A stretch of DNA of 64,000 nt from Rhizophagus clarus. Lineage: Eukaryota; Glomeromycota; Glomeromycetes; Glomerales; Glomeraceae. The stretch spans positions 1 to 64,000 of the forward strand of contig BLAL01000073.1 of assembly GCA_015698045.1 (NCBI GenBank), in the 5' to 3' direction. Positions 18,011-32,220 of this stretch are shown in pieces (position 1 is the stretch's first letter; every line of letters starts with the position of its first letter). Both the position numbers and the translations under genes were made by a program. The notes under the pieces were generated by a model. That model saw only the letters and a list, made by a program, of their open reading frames with translations, was not told the origin of the DNA and made no database searches.

Positions 18011-19480
18011 TTATTTTTTAATCACTTGAAATACTTCATAATCCTCTATTGTAAAATTATTTGGGATATCTAAGTTAGGATAATAATCATTATGACCGTT
18101 ATATTTCCAACTATCAGAATTAAAACAGTATAAATCTCCCATTTGTGGTCCACGATGGTAACCACAATAAACAGCATAATTTGCTCCATTTTCATTGATA
18201 TAAGATAACTTTGTCGCGGCAAGAGAAATTTTTTTCCAATCTGCAAAACTGAATAAAAAACTATCTTTAGTATTTTTCCAATAATTTCCACTCCAATCAA
18301 GTGGATTGTAACCTCCAATTGATTTTGTTGAATTTTTAATTTTTGCTATCCAGATAGTAGCTCCTTTATTATCACAATTTTTATGAAATGATTTAGTATC
18401 AATTCCATCTCTACTTGAACGATATAATAAATTAAATTCATAGGGAATATCTTTTTTATCATAATATGAAGATTCCCTTTTATCAATCCATGAAGCAAAA
18501 AGAGGAACATGATTTGATTCAATCAAGTTTGAGTCAAGTATAAATTTTAAATGTGGCTTCCTTGAAGGAGGTTTATTAGCTTTAAGTTTCTTATTAGGAA
18601 CAATATGATACTCTAAAAGATCATGAATTAAATCTTGTGGTAAGATGTTCTTATAACAATAAACCTTGTAAAAAAATTCTGTTGGTTCAATATCATAAAA
18701 CCGAATTAATGGAATAAATCCATGCAATGACCTTTCAATCTTTGTAATATCATCTTTGCTCCATTTTGTTGGATCATTCATCATATTTTGTTGAGCGAAG
18801 CACCATTTCAATAAGCTATTCCAAATTTCAATTTCATCCATATTCAAATCATCTCGTTTCAATAATAATTCTAATAAAGGAGCTTTTAAATTAGTGAAAT
18901 TATTAGAATCAAATAGAATTTTTGGTTCTTTACAAATCTTTTCAAGACAAAAACTCCATAGATCCGTAAAAGTTTCATGCTGATAAACGATTTCAAGAAT
19001 ACCGGTTGGATTTTGATGTAAGAATTCAGTTTGATGATAAATCAAGTATTCCTGAATATAAGTAATCAATGAATGAATATTAAGTTCATCTACTGCAATC
19101 AACAAGTTCAACACATCGGGACCTTGTAAATTCTTTAATTCAATAGTTCCACAATAAATAAATCTACAAACGTAATTTATAAATTAATAACTAAAAAAAA
19201 AATCATAAAGTTTATATATTTATTACCTAAGAATAATATCAAACAAATGCGGTTTAATATTTTGTTTTCTCAAAATAAATTTACCATCTTTTTTTTTAGC
19301 CCATTCATTAGAAAATGCAGTACGAAAATATTGAGACCTAATGCATAAAATATTTGAATGAGCATGAATTTCTTTGACATTAGGTTCTTCACCTGCATAT
19401 ATAATAACATCATATCCTATCTCAGTCTCAAAAAGTTTTTTATAATCTTCGGATAACTCTTCCAAAAATTTTGAAGACAT
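18011..19480 (-). CDS. BTB-BACK-TLDc domain protein (two exons, 468 aa)
   Basis: join(19480..19227, 19163..18011). The 63-bp intron (GTAATA...TAG) splits the Arg codon at the end of the BTB exon, the same place as in the array at 27-48 kb; the frame closes at 469 codons. BTB (residues ~20-110) has YDVIIYAGEEP and VKEIHAHSNILCIRSQYFR. A BACK-like helical region follows (~115-220), then a TLDc domain with GGYNPLDW and DSFLFSFADW, ending FTIEDYEVFQVIKK. BTB proteins dimerise and often recruit cullin-3 ubiquitin ligase; TLDc is linked to oxidative-stress roles and V-ATPase binding in other eukaryotes. It is more diverged than the array members and on the opposite strand. Confidence 0.9.
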
Positions 19481-20343
19481 TTTTTTGATGGGTTTGAAAC
19501 AAAAAGAATATTAAAAAATGGAAACAATCTTAGAAACACAAATATATTATAGTTAAAGAAACGGGCTAAAAGAGAATTCCATAAATTCAATAATTGATGC
19601 AGGGGCGTTGCACAATTAATGGACAATCCGGATTTCTATAAATATTAATTTATTGTGTATCTGACGTAACCTTCTAAATTCTAATTCCTTATTCTATTGA
19701 TACCGATAATATTGTATTTGCTTAGAGATTAAACTTTAAATCTACCTTCGGTTTTATTTATTTTATTTATATTTCAGCGATTATAACGTCACGTCGGTTT
19801 TACTTAAACACGTTAATTTTAACTCTGGATCACGTGATCGATAGTGCTAGTCAGAATTATCATAATGTCGGTCTGCATTATCATTAGAGTAGACCACAAT
19901 GCGAGAGTTGCCAAATTACAATTAATGGCCCAAGTTATGACTACAGTTTTACTTAAAAATGCGTGATCGACATATAAATTCCTGCGTCAAATGTCCTATT
20001 AAAAAAATTATTCGCAATGATTTTATTTCTATGATGATAAAAAAATTCTAGAACAGTAACAGGTTCAAAAGAAGAACTGGTTCAAATATCAGTTTATCAT
20101 CAACTAAGATTTGAATTTTTTTTTTATCTTATAAACACAGTATATACTTTTTTTTTGACATTTTCGTTTATTTTTGGATCCTTTCGTGTCATATTGTAAC
20201 GCCCAATTTCCTAATAACTAGAAGGGAAATGATTGCAGTAAAAGAAAAAAACAAGAGAATTTCTAAAGAAATACGTAGTGAGTGATTTTAACTGTAAGTT
20301 GTTTATTATATATAGCCCTTTAAATTGCAACATTAATTATGAG
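19481..20343. other. Intergenic, nothing recognised
   Basis: Spacer between the BTB gene start and the Fic gene end. Contains a CACGTGATCG palindromic stretch near 19841 and homopolymer T runs. No coding signal. Confidence 0.5.
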
Positions 20344-21661
20344 CTAGTAAGCCATAATTTTTATAAAATTATTAAGAATATTTACTACTACCAAAGCATA
20401 CAATGAAGTAGAATCCATTTCTACTTGTGACATGAATAGAGTTGAATTATATTCATCCTTATTTATTTGATGGAATATAACAGGCGGGTAATCATTATGG
20501 ATGAGATAATGAGCCATAATTAAACGACCAACAGGACCATTGTAAGTTATGAATGGATGAATATGATGAAAGGCAGAAAGTATACGACACGCAACCATAA
20601 GAGGATGAATATTATCAGGGACTTTTTTATTACGAAATTGTATAAGACTTTCTAACAATGCAGGAACTTCAACGGGGAACTATATAATTATTTGATTATG
20701 ACTAACTTTCATAATTTTTAAAGAAAAAAATCTCAAATAGTTAACTTACCGGATGAACAGTATAATCAGAAACACGTGAATCTACATCCAATTTACGAAA
20801 TTTTCCAATGCGCGGCATAAATTCTCTCTGAAATCTATTATCAAAAAAATCATCATCATTTAATTGGGCATTCTCCATTGGTGTATTTTTTAAAAGAATT
20901 CTATGGATTTTTTTTATATCGTCAAAATCAATATCTTTTTTCGTCCCATATAAAGCATTATAAAGATAGTAAGTTGCAATGAGATGGTTTCGGATTTCAA
21001 TAACTTCATTTTCTTCTTTATCAGAAAGAGAACTTGGTTCAGGTAAAGGCATATTCCAATTTTGTACAATATTCTCCAAAATATATTTTTCTCTCAGTGA
21101 GTTCCAAATTTTTTGTGTATCTATTATCCCTAATGTATTTCCTTCTAAGGCACAACTTTGTTGTGTAAAACTAACGGTCATACTTTTTAAAAAGTCTACA
21201 GCTGAAACTTTGTTAGAAGCTTTGAAGGCATCAATTTCTTTAAAAAGATCAGCGTATATTGATTGAAATTCTTTTGAATAAAAAAATAAGTTAATTAATT
21301 TGTTAGAATTAAAAAAAAAGTAATTAATTAATTCATACCATAATCTTTTGCACGCCATTCAAATGGACGAAAAAAATCTTTCCAGACCTTTCCAGAACTG
21401 ATAAGTGTTGTCCATTCATGCGGTTTATCTTTGTGGTAAATCATAAGTGGTGAATAAACCTGCAGGTAGAACATGAATTATTTGGATATTCGATAATAAA
21501 TTGAAAAAGCAAAGTAAAAAAATTACTTCATTTAGTATAGCAATTCTTTTCTCAACACGTTCTGCAATAATATTATGTTCTGACGATGAGAATAAGCGTA
21601 ACTGAATATTTTTACAGCCATTAATGAAAAAAGATCTTGCCAAAGAATAACTATTTAGCAT
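20344..21661 (-). CDS. Fic-domain protein with altered active-site motif (four exons, 370 aa)
   Basis: join(21661..21527, 21459..21339, 21270..20750, 20679..20344); GT-AG introns of 67, 68 and 70 bp, frame closing at 371 codons. Fic enzymes transfer AMP or other nucleotide moieties to hydroxyl side chains. An N-terminal inhibitory-helix motif S-x3-E-G is seen at residues ~124-129 (SCALEGN), as in class II and animal FICD proteins. The core motif, normally HPFxDGNGRxxR, here reads HPFITYNGPVGR at ~300-311. The catalytic His and Phe are kept, but the metal-binding Asp is Thr, the first Gly is Tyr and the Arg of GNGR is Pro. Activity is therefore doubtful, or a different chemistry is used. The N-terminus (LARSFFINGCKNIQLRLFSS) could be a mitochondrial presequence. 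Confidence 0.85.
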
Positions 21662-24237
21662 AATTATAAATGTAAGAATATGTAAAAATGTTTAAGAAAT
21701 TCCAGGAATTATTAAAAGAAGAGGGTAATCTTGGATTGATTACTTTTTTTTAGTCATAATTATATTAATTTAATCATCATTAAAATTATTATAATTAAAA
21801 TTCTGTTAAAAACTTAAAGAAATTGATATATTTCGCATCATTTTATGATCCCTAACTTCATTCGTCCAAATGAATAGAAAATGAAGAATGGAATAGTTTA
21901 TATACTGTATCTTTATGAACTAATATTATAATTTTAAATTAAAATAAATCAATGATTATTATTAAACTATGAATTTTTTTATAATAATGCATATACTAAA
22001 AGTATATTTGGTATATTTTACATTTTTACTAACTTTTTGACTTCACTCACGTATAAAATGGTTTAGAGTCTTTGTGCTACTTTATTTGTCCAGTATCGAA
22101 CGATATTAAAAAATAATTATATATATATTTTTTTTATAGCTACGTAAACATATAATATCCGCAGTTCTCTATATAGGAGTCAGAAGAAAGATAGCGGGTT
22201 AGAAAAGTATCTCAATAAAAGTTAGTATCTACATTTGTATATACAATAATTGAATTAGTTAGAGTTTTTTTATTAACTCAAATAAATTAAGTTATTGCCA
22301 AGAAACTTTATAGAGATCGTTCCTTTATACTAAATATTAGCGCTCCTGACCTAAAAAAAAAAAAAAAATTAAGATCGGTGAATCATCATTTGTCGAACTT
22401 TAATCATCAGTAAATCACTCTTGTCTATCCACTAATTTACGGTCCCACGGTCCCATGAAACGGTCCCATGAATTGATCCCACGAGTTTTATAAATATCTG
22501 ATAGATATCTTAATTAGTGAAAGTTGATACTTTGGATAGTCAACAGTTAACTTTGCTACAATACTATTTTCGTAAAATATTTACATTCCCACTTAAAGAG
22601 AAACGTCTCATGCATAAAAAAAAAAAATTTCATTTTAAAAAACTTTTTTTAATATTTAATAACTTTTGTAATAATATTTGTATATTGAATTATAAAAAAA
22701 TTTTATATTAATTTTTTCTATGTACAATATATAATAGTTATTGCGCTAAAATAAATTGCAAAAAAAGAAACAAATTTAAGGCAAAGTTTTATGCTAACTA
22801 ACGTTAGCGGCATTTAATATTACAGTTACAACGTGTAATGTAAATCTAAAGTGTATTTATTTAATACAATATTTTACCACAAAATAAAAGAAGGCGTTGG
22901 TGTTGACGATTCGTGTCGAAACAAACCGAAACGAATTTCATAGTAAAACCATGCCGCCTGAACAAAGACAGTATTATATAATTTTTGTAATTTTCCTTTT
23001 TTACTTTTTATTTGTTATTGCTCTTTCTTAGGTCTGTCACTTGGCTTAGTGGCAAGGGATCAGTAAGTGTATTCTAATAGGCAGTCGCATTATTTTTTTC
23101 TTTGCATCCTTTTTTTAATTTTTCTTAATTATCAATACTAATAACGTTTTTTAATTGCTTTATTTTTATTCATTATTAATAAAAACTTAAAAAGGAAAAA
23201 TATATTTTATGTCTTTTAGGATTTTGTATAAGTACCTATGCGTACGTGCCGCGGCATTACGGTTAACAATGAGTAATAGTTACTAATCAAATGTTTTTCT
23301 CTTAATATTTGTAATATTTATTATCGTTCGGTCAAATTGGTATTTTTTTAAGTATGAAATTGTAAATAAATAAATTAATGATTTGAAATAATTACTATCC
23401 TTTATCTTCTGTTTCTTTTATTTCAACGCATAATTCTCTAGAAAATTGCCTCAATTGACTGATTTTTTCTATCATTTAGTTTTTTCATATCGAAAATCTC
23501 AGAGGACACTTTGCAAACGAGGGATGCCTCATTTTTAACTAATTTGTATTTGTTATTCAAAATATTTTGCTTATTTCATTATTAAAATAAATACTTGTTT
23601 TGGTTATTAGAAAATAAAAACCAAAAAAATTAAGCATTTTAATTATTTATTACATTTGGTTAAATAACCCGTTAACTATAAAATAGAATGATCGATCGAC
23701 GTTAATTTAGTTTTTAGTTACACACGCATATATAATTAGTGCTTTATTCAGTATTTAAGGGATTTTATCGTTATACTTGATTTGGATAATTAATTTTTAG
23801 CATTCTCACTTGTTGGATGCAACACTGTAAATTCTATAGTTTTAAAAAATTTTTAGCTTCAGTACAAATACGGAGGATTTATAAGGCTATCTTTCGAACA
23901 ATTAATTCATTTCAATATTCTCTCACTTGTGGCGTTTACCTACGGAGGATTTACATTTAAATCTTGACTTATTATGGGAAATTTTCGGATGTTTCAAATA
24001 TGATTAGTATTGAAGCTAAAATTTTTAGAGGCATGGATCGACTTGGATCGTCTTGTTCAAATTTCGAACTTTTCTATTATAAAATATTCTCATTAGTGAG
24101 AAATATTTTCGAAAATAGGTTAGCTTCATGGAAACACAAGAAATTTTACAAGGTGAGAATTTATTTATTTAAAGGCTATCTACCATAAACATTCTCACTG
24201 AATTGACTCATTAACGCTTTTTTTTTTGCAAAAAAAA
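21662..24237. other. Long intergenic region, no gene recognised
   Basis: 2.6 kb of AT-rich DNA upstream of the alcohol dehydrogenase. A CGGTCCCA-type triplication lies near 22440-22480, and two TACGGAGGATTTA copies (about 23870 and 23940) lie close to the gene and may be in its leader. Short frames here show no family resemblance. Confidence 0.5.
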
Positions 24238-26180
<1,943 letters not shown>

Positions 26181-26334
26181 AATAATTTTTTTTTTCTGTA
26201 TAATTGTATAATTACTATTTATTACGAAAAAATAAAATATTATTATGACCTACAAAATAATCAATTACTCCTAAAAATAAATAAAATTCGATTAACTACA
26301 TATTATGATGTTAAAATAAACTCCTTTTAGTTTA

Positions 26335-26490
26335 GGGCAATGTCATTTATTACGTAATTTTTTAGGGGGTGGGGGAGTTACACCTATATATAATCATGTG
26401 ACTTTATACTATAATTTAATTGGTTATATAAAATCTTACATGGGGGTGGGGGGTACGACCTTATATTAAACTGATATTATGTCACTGCCC
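26335..26490. mobile_element. MITE, PIF/Harbinger-like, copy 1
   Basis: 156 bp flanked by TTA (26332-26334 and 26491-26493). The inverted ends are GGGCAATGTCAT and ATGTCACTGCCC, and the interior has G-rich tracts (GGGGGTGGGGG). A 3-bp TTA duplication and GGG ends fit PIF/Harbinger MITEs. It abuts copy 2 through a single shared TTA. Confidence 0.75.
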
Positions 26491-26493
26491 TTA

Positions 26494-26666
26494 GGGCAGT
26501 GACATATATTAGCTAATATTTTAGGGGGTGGGGGGGTAAACGAAAATCTTAGGTTACACAATTTTTAAAAAATATGATTGGTTGCACGTGACCAAGATAT
26601 CTTACCTGGGGGTGGGGGGGTAAGCGCCTATAGTAAAAAAATATTAGCTAATATATGTCACTGCCC
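26494..26666. mobile_element. MITE, PIF/Harbinger-like, copy 2
   Basis: 173 bp with near-perfect ~29-bp inverted ends beginning GGGCAGTGACATATATTAGC. It is flanked by TTA at 26491-26493 and 26667-26669. The interior carries two G-rich GGGGGTGGGGGGG tracts. Same family as copy 1, but the ends are better conserved, so it is probably the younger insertion. Confidence 0.8.
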
Positions 26667-26669
26667 TTA

Positions 26670-27043
26670 ATGGAGCAGATCTTTAAGTTAGTGGTAAATA
26701 CGTAATAACCCCTTATTATGTCAATGAAATGATGCAATGTAAACCGAAGATCAGATTGGATAAAAAAAGATCGACCCGTGACTTTTTAATTGAAATTTTT
26801 CTATTTTCAACATTTTCATTATAATTCTAAACATTGACTTTACCATAACTGATTTTATTATTAATTTTCGTTGTTGAGAATGAATGTGATTATCAATAAA
26901 AAATTTGCCAATAACTTACAAATTAAGCATAAACTCTTCATTTTAAGCATTTAATCAATTAATTTACTTTATAAGTTCTACATTTTCATTTCATTTCATT
27001 CACTCATTTTATTTTCTTTTTCAATAATAATAAAAGAACGATA
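26670..27043. other. Upstream region of the first array gene
   Basis: AT-rich leader with no clear TATA plus CAGCCA module, unlike later array members. CATTTCATTTCATTCACTCA lies about 50 bp before the ATG. Confidence 0.4.
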
Positions 27044-29226
27044 ATGGTTCGAAATAAACTTTTACCAAAATTATCACAAAATTTCCTTGAAATTTTAGAT
27101 GATAAAGAATATTATGATATTACAATTGAAGTTGGTAACGATCCTTACGTTAAAATATTTCACGCTCATATGGTTATCTTAAGTTATCGTTCCCCTTATT
27201 TGAAAAAAATTTTATCATCAATTGAAAAGAAAAATGATGGAACTTTAATAAATATTAAATTATCAAATATCTTACCTGAAATTTTTCAAATAATCTTAAG
27301 GTAAAATTATTTCTTTATATTTTTATTTATCTAATGTTCACAAAATGAAATACTTACGACAAAAAAAAAAAAATTTTTTTATTTTTATTTTTATTTTTTT
27401 TTTTTAGATATATTTATAGCGGAAGACTTAGTTTAAAAGATCATGATACTTCAGATATAATTAAAATTTTAATAACATCAAAAGAACTTGATTTACAAGA
27501 ATTAATCCCATATTTAGAATCCTACTTAATTGAAAATGAAGGGAATTGGATGGAACAAAATTTTGATTTAATATATCGTACAAGTTTTGATAATGATTCT
27601 TTTTTACAACTTCAAAAATTTTGTAAAGATTTAATTACCGAAAATCCTGAAAAAATTTTTAATTCATCAAATTTTCTTTCTATATCAAAGGATCTTTTAT
27701 TATTAATCTTAAAAAATGTTGATAATAAAAACAATAATGATGACGACGACGATAACATTAATAATAACGTTAATGATAACGTTAATATTATTAATAAAAT
27801 GAATCAAGTACAAATTTGGGATTATGTTCTTAGATGGGGTATAGCACAAAATTCACAAGTTTTTACTGATCCTTCAAATTATTCAAATGATGATTTTATT
27901 CTTTTGAAAAATACTTTACAAAATTTTATCCCTTTTATTAAATTTACTAAATTTACTTCTAAAGAATTTTTAGATAAAGTATATCATTATAAAAAGGCTT
28001 TACCTGAGGATTTATGTGAAAATTTAATTATTTATTTTTTGGATTCTAATAATAATCAAAATAACAATGAAAAATCAATATCTCATACAACAAGTGAAAC
28101 TGATCAGCTTCAAACAGGACTTGAGACGATTGAAAAAGCTAAAGATGCTCAATCAAAACCTTTGATTAAAGAAATTCGACGGATTCAATCTGAATCTCAG
28201 ACAACAATAGAGACTAAAAAGATTCAACCAAAACCTTTGATGGTTAAAAAGACGAGTCAAATACAACAAAAAACTCAGATGACCAAAAAAAATCCGGCAA
28301 AACCCTTGATGGATAATGAGACAAGTCAAATAAAACCAAAGCCTCAAATGACCAAAGAAAATCAATCAAAATCGTTGATGGAAAAAGTGACTATTCAAAT
28401 TCAGCCGGAGTCCCAGATGATTGAAGAGACCAAAGCGAATCAATCAAAACTTATGATGGCTAAAGCAATTAATAAAATTCAACTGGAATCTCAGGAAATG
28501 AATCAATTAAAATCTTTAATGGCTAACAAAATTAAACCGAAACCTCAGACGAACAATGAGGCTAAAGCGAATCATTCAAGGCCTTTGATGGCAGAGGAGA
28601 CTAATCAAATACAACAAGAACTTCCACAATCTCAAATAATTACAAATCAACATGCAGAATTAATTATAAAGTGGATCGATGAAGCAAATATTGAGAAAAG
28701 CTCAAAATCTCATAGTCTCGTTTCTAAATTTTATTATACACCTAAATCGAATTGTACGAATTGTAAATACAAATTGAAATTATTATTTCGTGGATCTCGC
28801 GATGGATTTATGCCTAAAGAATTTCATAATATTTGTGGTAAACAATCCAGCACATTAGCAATTATAAAAGTGAAAGATAGTAATGAAATTCTTGGAGGAT
28901 ATAATCCGATTGAATGGAAATCTAATTTTGGTTACGGTACTACTAAAGATAGTTTCATATTTTCTTTTGCGAATAAAGAAAATATTAATGATCATATTAT
29001 TAGTCGAATAGAAGATGAAAAGAAAGCTATAAATTATGGGAGTCTTTACGGTCCATCATTTGGTTTTGGAGATCTTATAGTACACGGAGGTCCTGGAAAT
29101 GATAATTTTTACGATAGTGATAATAATTATTGTAAGAAAAGTTCTTATGAAAAACAAATCAGGAATACTAACGATACTTTTTCTATAGAAGAATATGAAA
29201 TATTCCAGATTATAAAGAAAAATTGA
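27044..29226 (+). CDS. BTB-BACK-TLDc protein with long Gln/Lys repeat insertion (691 aa)
   Basis: join(27044..27300, 27408..29226); the 107-bp intron GT...TTTTAG splits the Arg codon ending the BTB exon. BTB (YYDITIEVGNDPYVKIFHAH) is followed by BACK (VQIWDYVLRWGIAQN) and TLDc (LLFRGSRDGFMPKEFH, GGYNPIEW, TKDSFIFSF, ending EEYEIFQIIKKN). Between BACK and TLDc lies about 180 residues of degenerate tandem repeat (about 28080-28640) built on KPLMxKxTSQIQxK-like units, absent from the paralogues. An Asn/Asp-rich run sits at 27730-27790. Function is as for the family: a BTB dimer/cullin-3 adaptor is likely, ligand unknown. Founder-like divergence from genes at 30.6-40 kb. Confidence 0.9.
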
Positions 29227-29812
29227 AGCGTATATTTTATAATTAGTTTCATCATATTTTGATTCTATCAGCTATCTTATAAATATGTAGTTATTTTTGA
29301 TTAAGTTTACTATAATTAACATAATATATACTGGTTTAAAGAAGATTTTTCTTACTACTTGGTGCCCTAAGCAACAAAGCCATCAAATTTTAAAAAATAA
29401 AAAAGATAACGAAAAGAAGCGCAAGGGCAAACGAGAGGAAGGAAAGTCAAAATGTACCAAGTAATGTGAAAACAAATTTTCTTTTTACGACCGTTTGTTA
29501 GTGTATTATTATATTTATTAACACAATGACTAAAGAAATATCGAATCAAGTCAAATAAGAAGTATAGTAATCATATTAACTATCTAAGCTAAATTGTATA
29601 ATGAGTTTATCATGGTTATTATTAATAAAAGCGTTCAATTTAGAGTATTTTTTATTTCTTAAATTATAATTGATAAACCTTTTCCTTTTCTTTTCTAATG
29701 AATATTCCCTTTTTTTTATTCGAGTTTAATATTATAATCTTCTTTATATACAACCGACAAGAACAATAAATTATTAACCGGTACACGTGCTATTTCAGAA
29801 ATTACGGACAAA
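29227..29812. other. Intergenic spacer
   Basis: AT-rich 3' flank of the preceding gene. No coding or RNA gene seen before the MITE that starts at 29813. Confidence 0.4.
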
Positions 29813-30285
29813 GTATGGTGGCTATCACCTATAAACGACAATAGTCCGAAATTCGCAATCTTATTTATTTATATTATGTAACCTATTTTTTAAAGTATTT
29901 TGTTAAAATATAACAAAAAATAAATTTTTTATAGTTTTCGAGGTGGATAATTGCCGCGCAAACGGCAAAAAATTTTTTTTGCCATATTACATGGAATTTT
30001 TATGGATTTCCGTGGAATTTTTGTAAAATCCACAAAAATTCCATGAAAATTAATCCGAAATTTTATATTTTTATTATTGTTACTTGTTAAAATTATCAAA
30101 CTTTGACCCGTAATATTAATTAAAATTCTTACTATATTCATTAAAATAAACCGATAGAAATGTTCAATACACGTTGTTCTATCATTTTATCAGTTTAATT
30201 TTTTCTTTTTACTATTAAATTTACAATTTATAAAAGCTTGTAGTCACATAATATTACTGTCGTTTATAGATGATAGCCACCATAA
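29813..30285. mobile_element. MITE-like element with ~32-bp terminal inverted repeats
   Basis: The left end GTATGGTGGCTATCACCTAT continues AAACGACAATAGT. The right end is its near-perfect inverse (ATTACTGTCGTTTATAGATG then ATAGCCACCATAAC). The interior contains a hairpin TGGAATTTTTGT / ACAAAAATTCCA at 30010-30042. No coding capacity. It borders a broken TLDc fragment at 30286. The target duplication is not clear. Confidence 0.7.
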
Positions 30286-30570
30286 CAAATTTATATTAAA
30301 GTTACCTCCTCTTGGATCTCGTGATGGTTGGGAGATTCAATCTCGGAAATTTACAGTAATAGTTAAAGTATTATTACTAAAGATAGTTTTGTTTTCTTTT
30401 GCGAATAAAAAAAAAATGGTAATGATCATACTATAAGCCGAGTAATTGATGAAAGAATTATCCCGATTTGCAACTATACTAATCTAGGAGTTAATTTTGC
30501 TAATTCAGGAAATCGTGTCACTAAATATATAGGTTCAGCAAATCCATTTACAGGTTTTGAATTGAAAAAT
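30286..30570 (+). pseudogene. TLDc fragment of a BTB-TLDc gene
   Basis: Begins with a GSRDG-type block (GGATCTCGTGATGG at 30315) and continues with KDSFVFSFAN and NDHTISRVIDER equivalents in shifted frames. No BTB or BACK part precedes it; the upstream neighbour is a MITE. It is the truncated 3' end of a dead array member, directly upstream of the next live gene. Confidence 0.7.
30522..30540 (+). promoter_or_regulatory. TATA plus TTCAGC promoter module
   Basis: AAATATATAGGTTCAGCA lies about 60-75 bp before ATG 30597. It is the same TATA-then-TTCAGCCA arrangement as at 33292, 40641 and 46454, with the last bases changed. Confidence 0.5.
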
Positions 30571-30596
30571 TTTTTCTTTTTTTTCTAAAGAAAAAA

Positions 30597-32220
30597 ATGG
30601 AATTATTACCGAAATTATCGCAAAATTTACTTGAAATTTTGGATGATGACGAATATTATGATATTACAATTGAAGTTGGTAATGATCCATATGTGAAAGT
30701 ATTCCGTGCCCATATGGTTATATTAAATTATCGTTCTCCTTATTTAAGAAGAATTTTATCAACTAATAAAAAGAAAAATGATGGGACATTGATAAATATT
30801 AAATTATCAAATATTTTACCTGAAATTTTTCAAATAATCTTAAGGTAAATTAATTAGTTTATAGGAATAGGTCATTTATTTTACGAATTTGTTTTTAATT
30901 CTTTATCAACGTATTTATATTTAACGTATACTTAGATATATTTATGGAGGAAGAATTTCGTTGGAGGAATGTGAGGCTTCTGATATAATCAAAATTTTAA
31001 TCACCGCAAACGAACTAAGTCTTCATGAATTAATTCCTCATTTGCAATCATTTTTGATTAATAATAAAAAAAACTGGATGGAGCAAAATTTTAGTTTAAT
31101 ATATCAAACAAGTTTTGAAAATGATTCTTTCTTAGAACTTCAAAAGTTTTGTACAGAATTAATGTCTAAAGAACCAGAAAAAATTTTTAATTCACCTGAT
31201 TTTACTTCAATTTCAGAAAAATCTTTAATCTCTCTTGCTCGAAATGATAATCTTCAAATGGGTGATATTAAGATTTGGGAGCATGTACTTAAATGGGGTA
31301 TTGCTCAGAATCCTGGACTTTCTTCTGATCCTTCAAGTTATTCAAATGATGACTTTGTTGCACTAAAAAATACTTTACAACAATGTATTCCTCTCATTAA
31401 ATTTATTAGATTTACCCCTAAAGAATTTTTGAACAAAGTATATCCCTATAAGATGATTATGCCTGAAATGTTGTATGAAAACTTAATCAAATGGTTCTTG
31501 GACAATGATTATAATCTGAGTAATAATTTGGAACCACAGATGATTAAAGAAATTAGTTATAAAATGAATAATAATGAATATAACCCAAACAGGAAATTGA
31601 AGCTAGAGAAAGTTAAGGAAATTAATCATGAAATCAATAATGATTATAACCCAAATATCAAGTTAAAATCACAGATAATCATTGATTCAAAAATTATTAC
31701 GCATCAACATGCTGAACTAATTTCAAAATGGATCGATAAGTTAGAAATTACGGATGAAATAAAAAATTTATACGAATTTAAATTAATACTTCGTGGATCT
31801 CGTGATGGATTCACTTCTAAAAAATTCCATGGAATTTGTGATGATCAACCTAATACTATAGTGATTGTTAAGGTAAAAGATAGTGATGAGGTTCTTGGAG
31901 GATATAATCCAATTGTATGGAAATCCGATCATGCCTATGGTAATACAAGTGATAGTTTTATATTCTCTTTCATGAATAAAAATATTAATAATCATATAAT
32001 AAGTCGAGTGAAGGAAGGGAAGTATGCTATAAATTATTGTGATCATTATGGTCCATCATTTGGTAGGGGCGACCTTATGATATATAAAGAATATGGGGGA
32101 AACTTATATCAAAATTATTGTATGAAGCTATCTTATGAAAAAAATATCAGAGAAACAGAAGGTAGATTTACTATAGAAGAATATGAAGTATTTTCAATTA
32201 TGAAGAGAAATAATATTTAA
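30597..32220 (+). CDS. BTB-BACK-TLDc protein (510 aa)
   Basis: join(30597..30844, 30936..32220), one 91-bp intron, frame closing at 511 codons. BTB residues ~15-100 (EYYDITIEVGNDPYVKVFRA), BACK ~115-250 (IKIWEHVLKWGIAQNPG), then a linker with two related NNxYNPN-containing units, and TLDc from KLILRGSRDGF to EEYEVFSIMKRN. It is nearly identical in exon 1 to genes at 33350 and 38310, indicating recent duplication or gene conversion. The exon-intron structure matches every array member. Confidence 0.92.

Noticed and set aside
22970..23060. Possible tRNA near GGCTTAGTGGCAAGGGATC
   Set aside because: No T-loop GGTTCRA and no closing acceptor stem could be found.
23964..24188. Possible upstream exon of the alcohol dehydrogenase
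   Set aside because: The ADH starts normally at ATG 24238 with MSTAGQ-type sequence; the upstream frame has no conserved domain.
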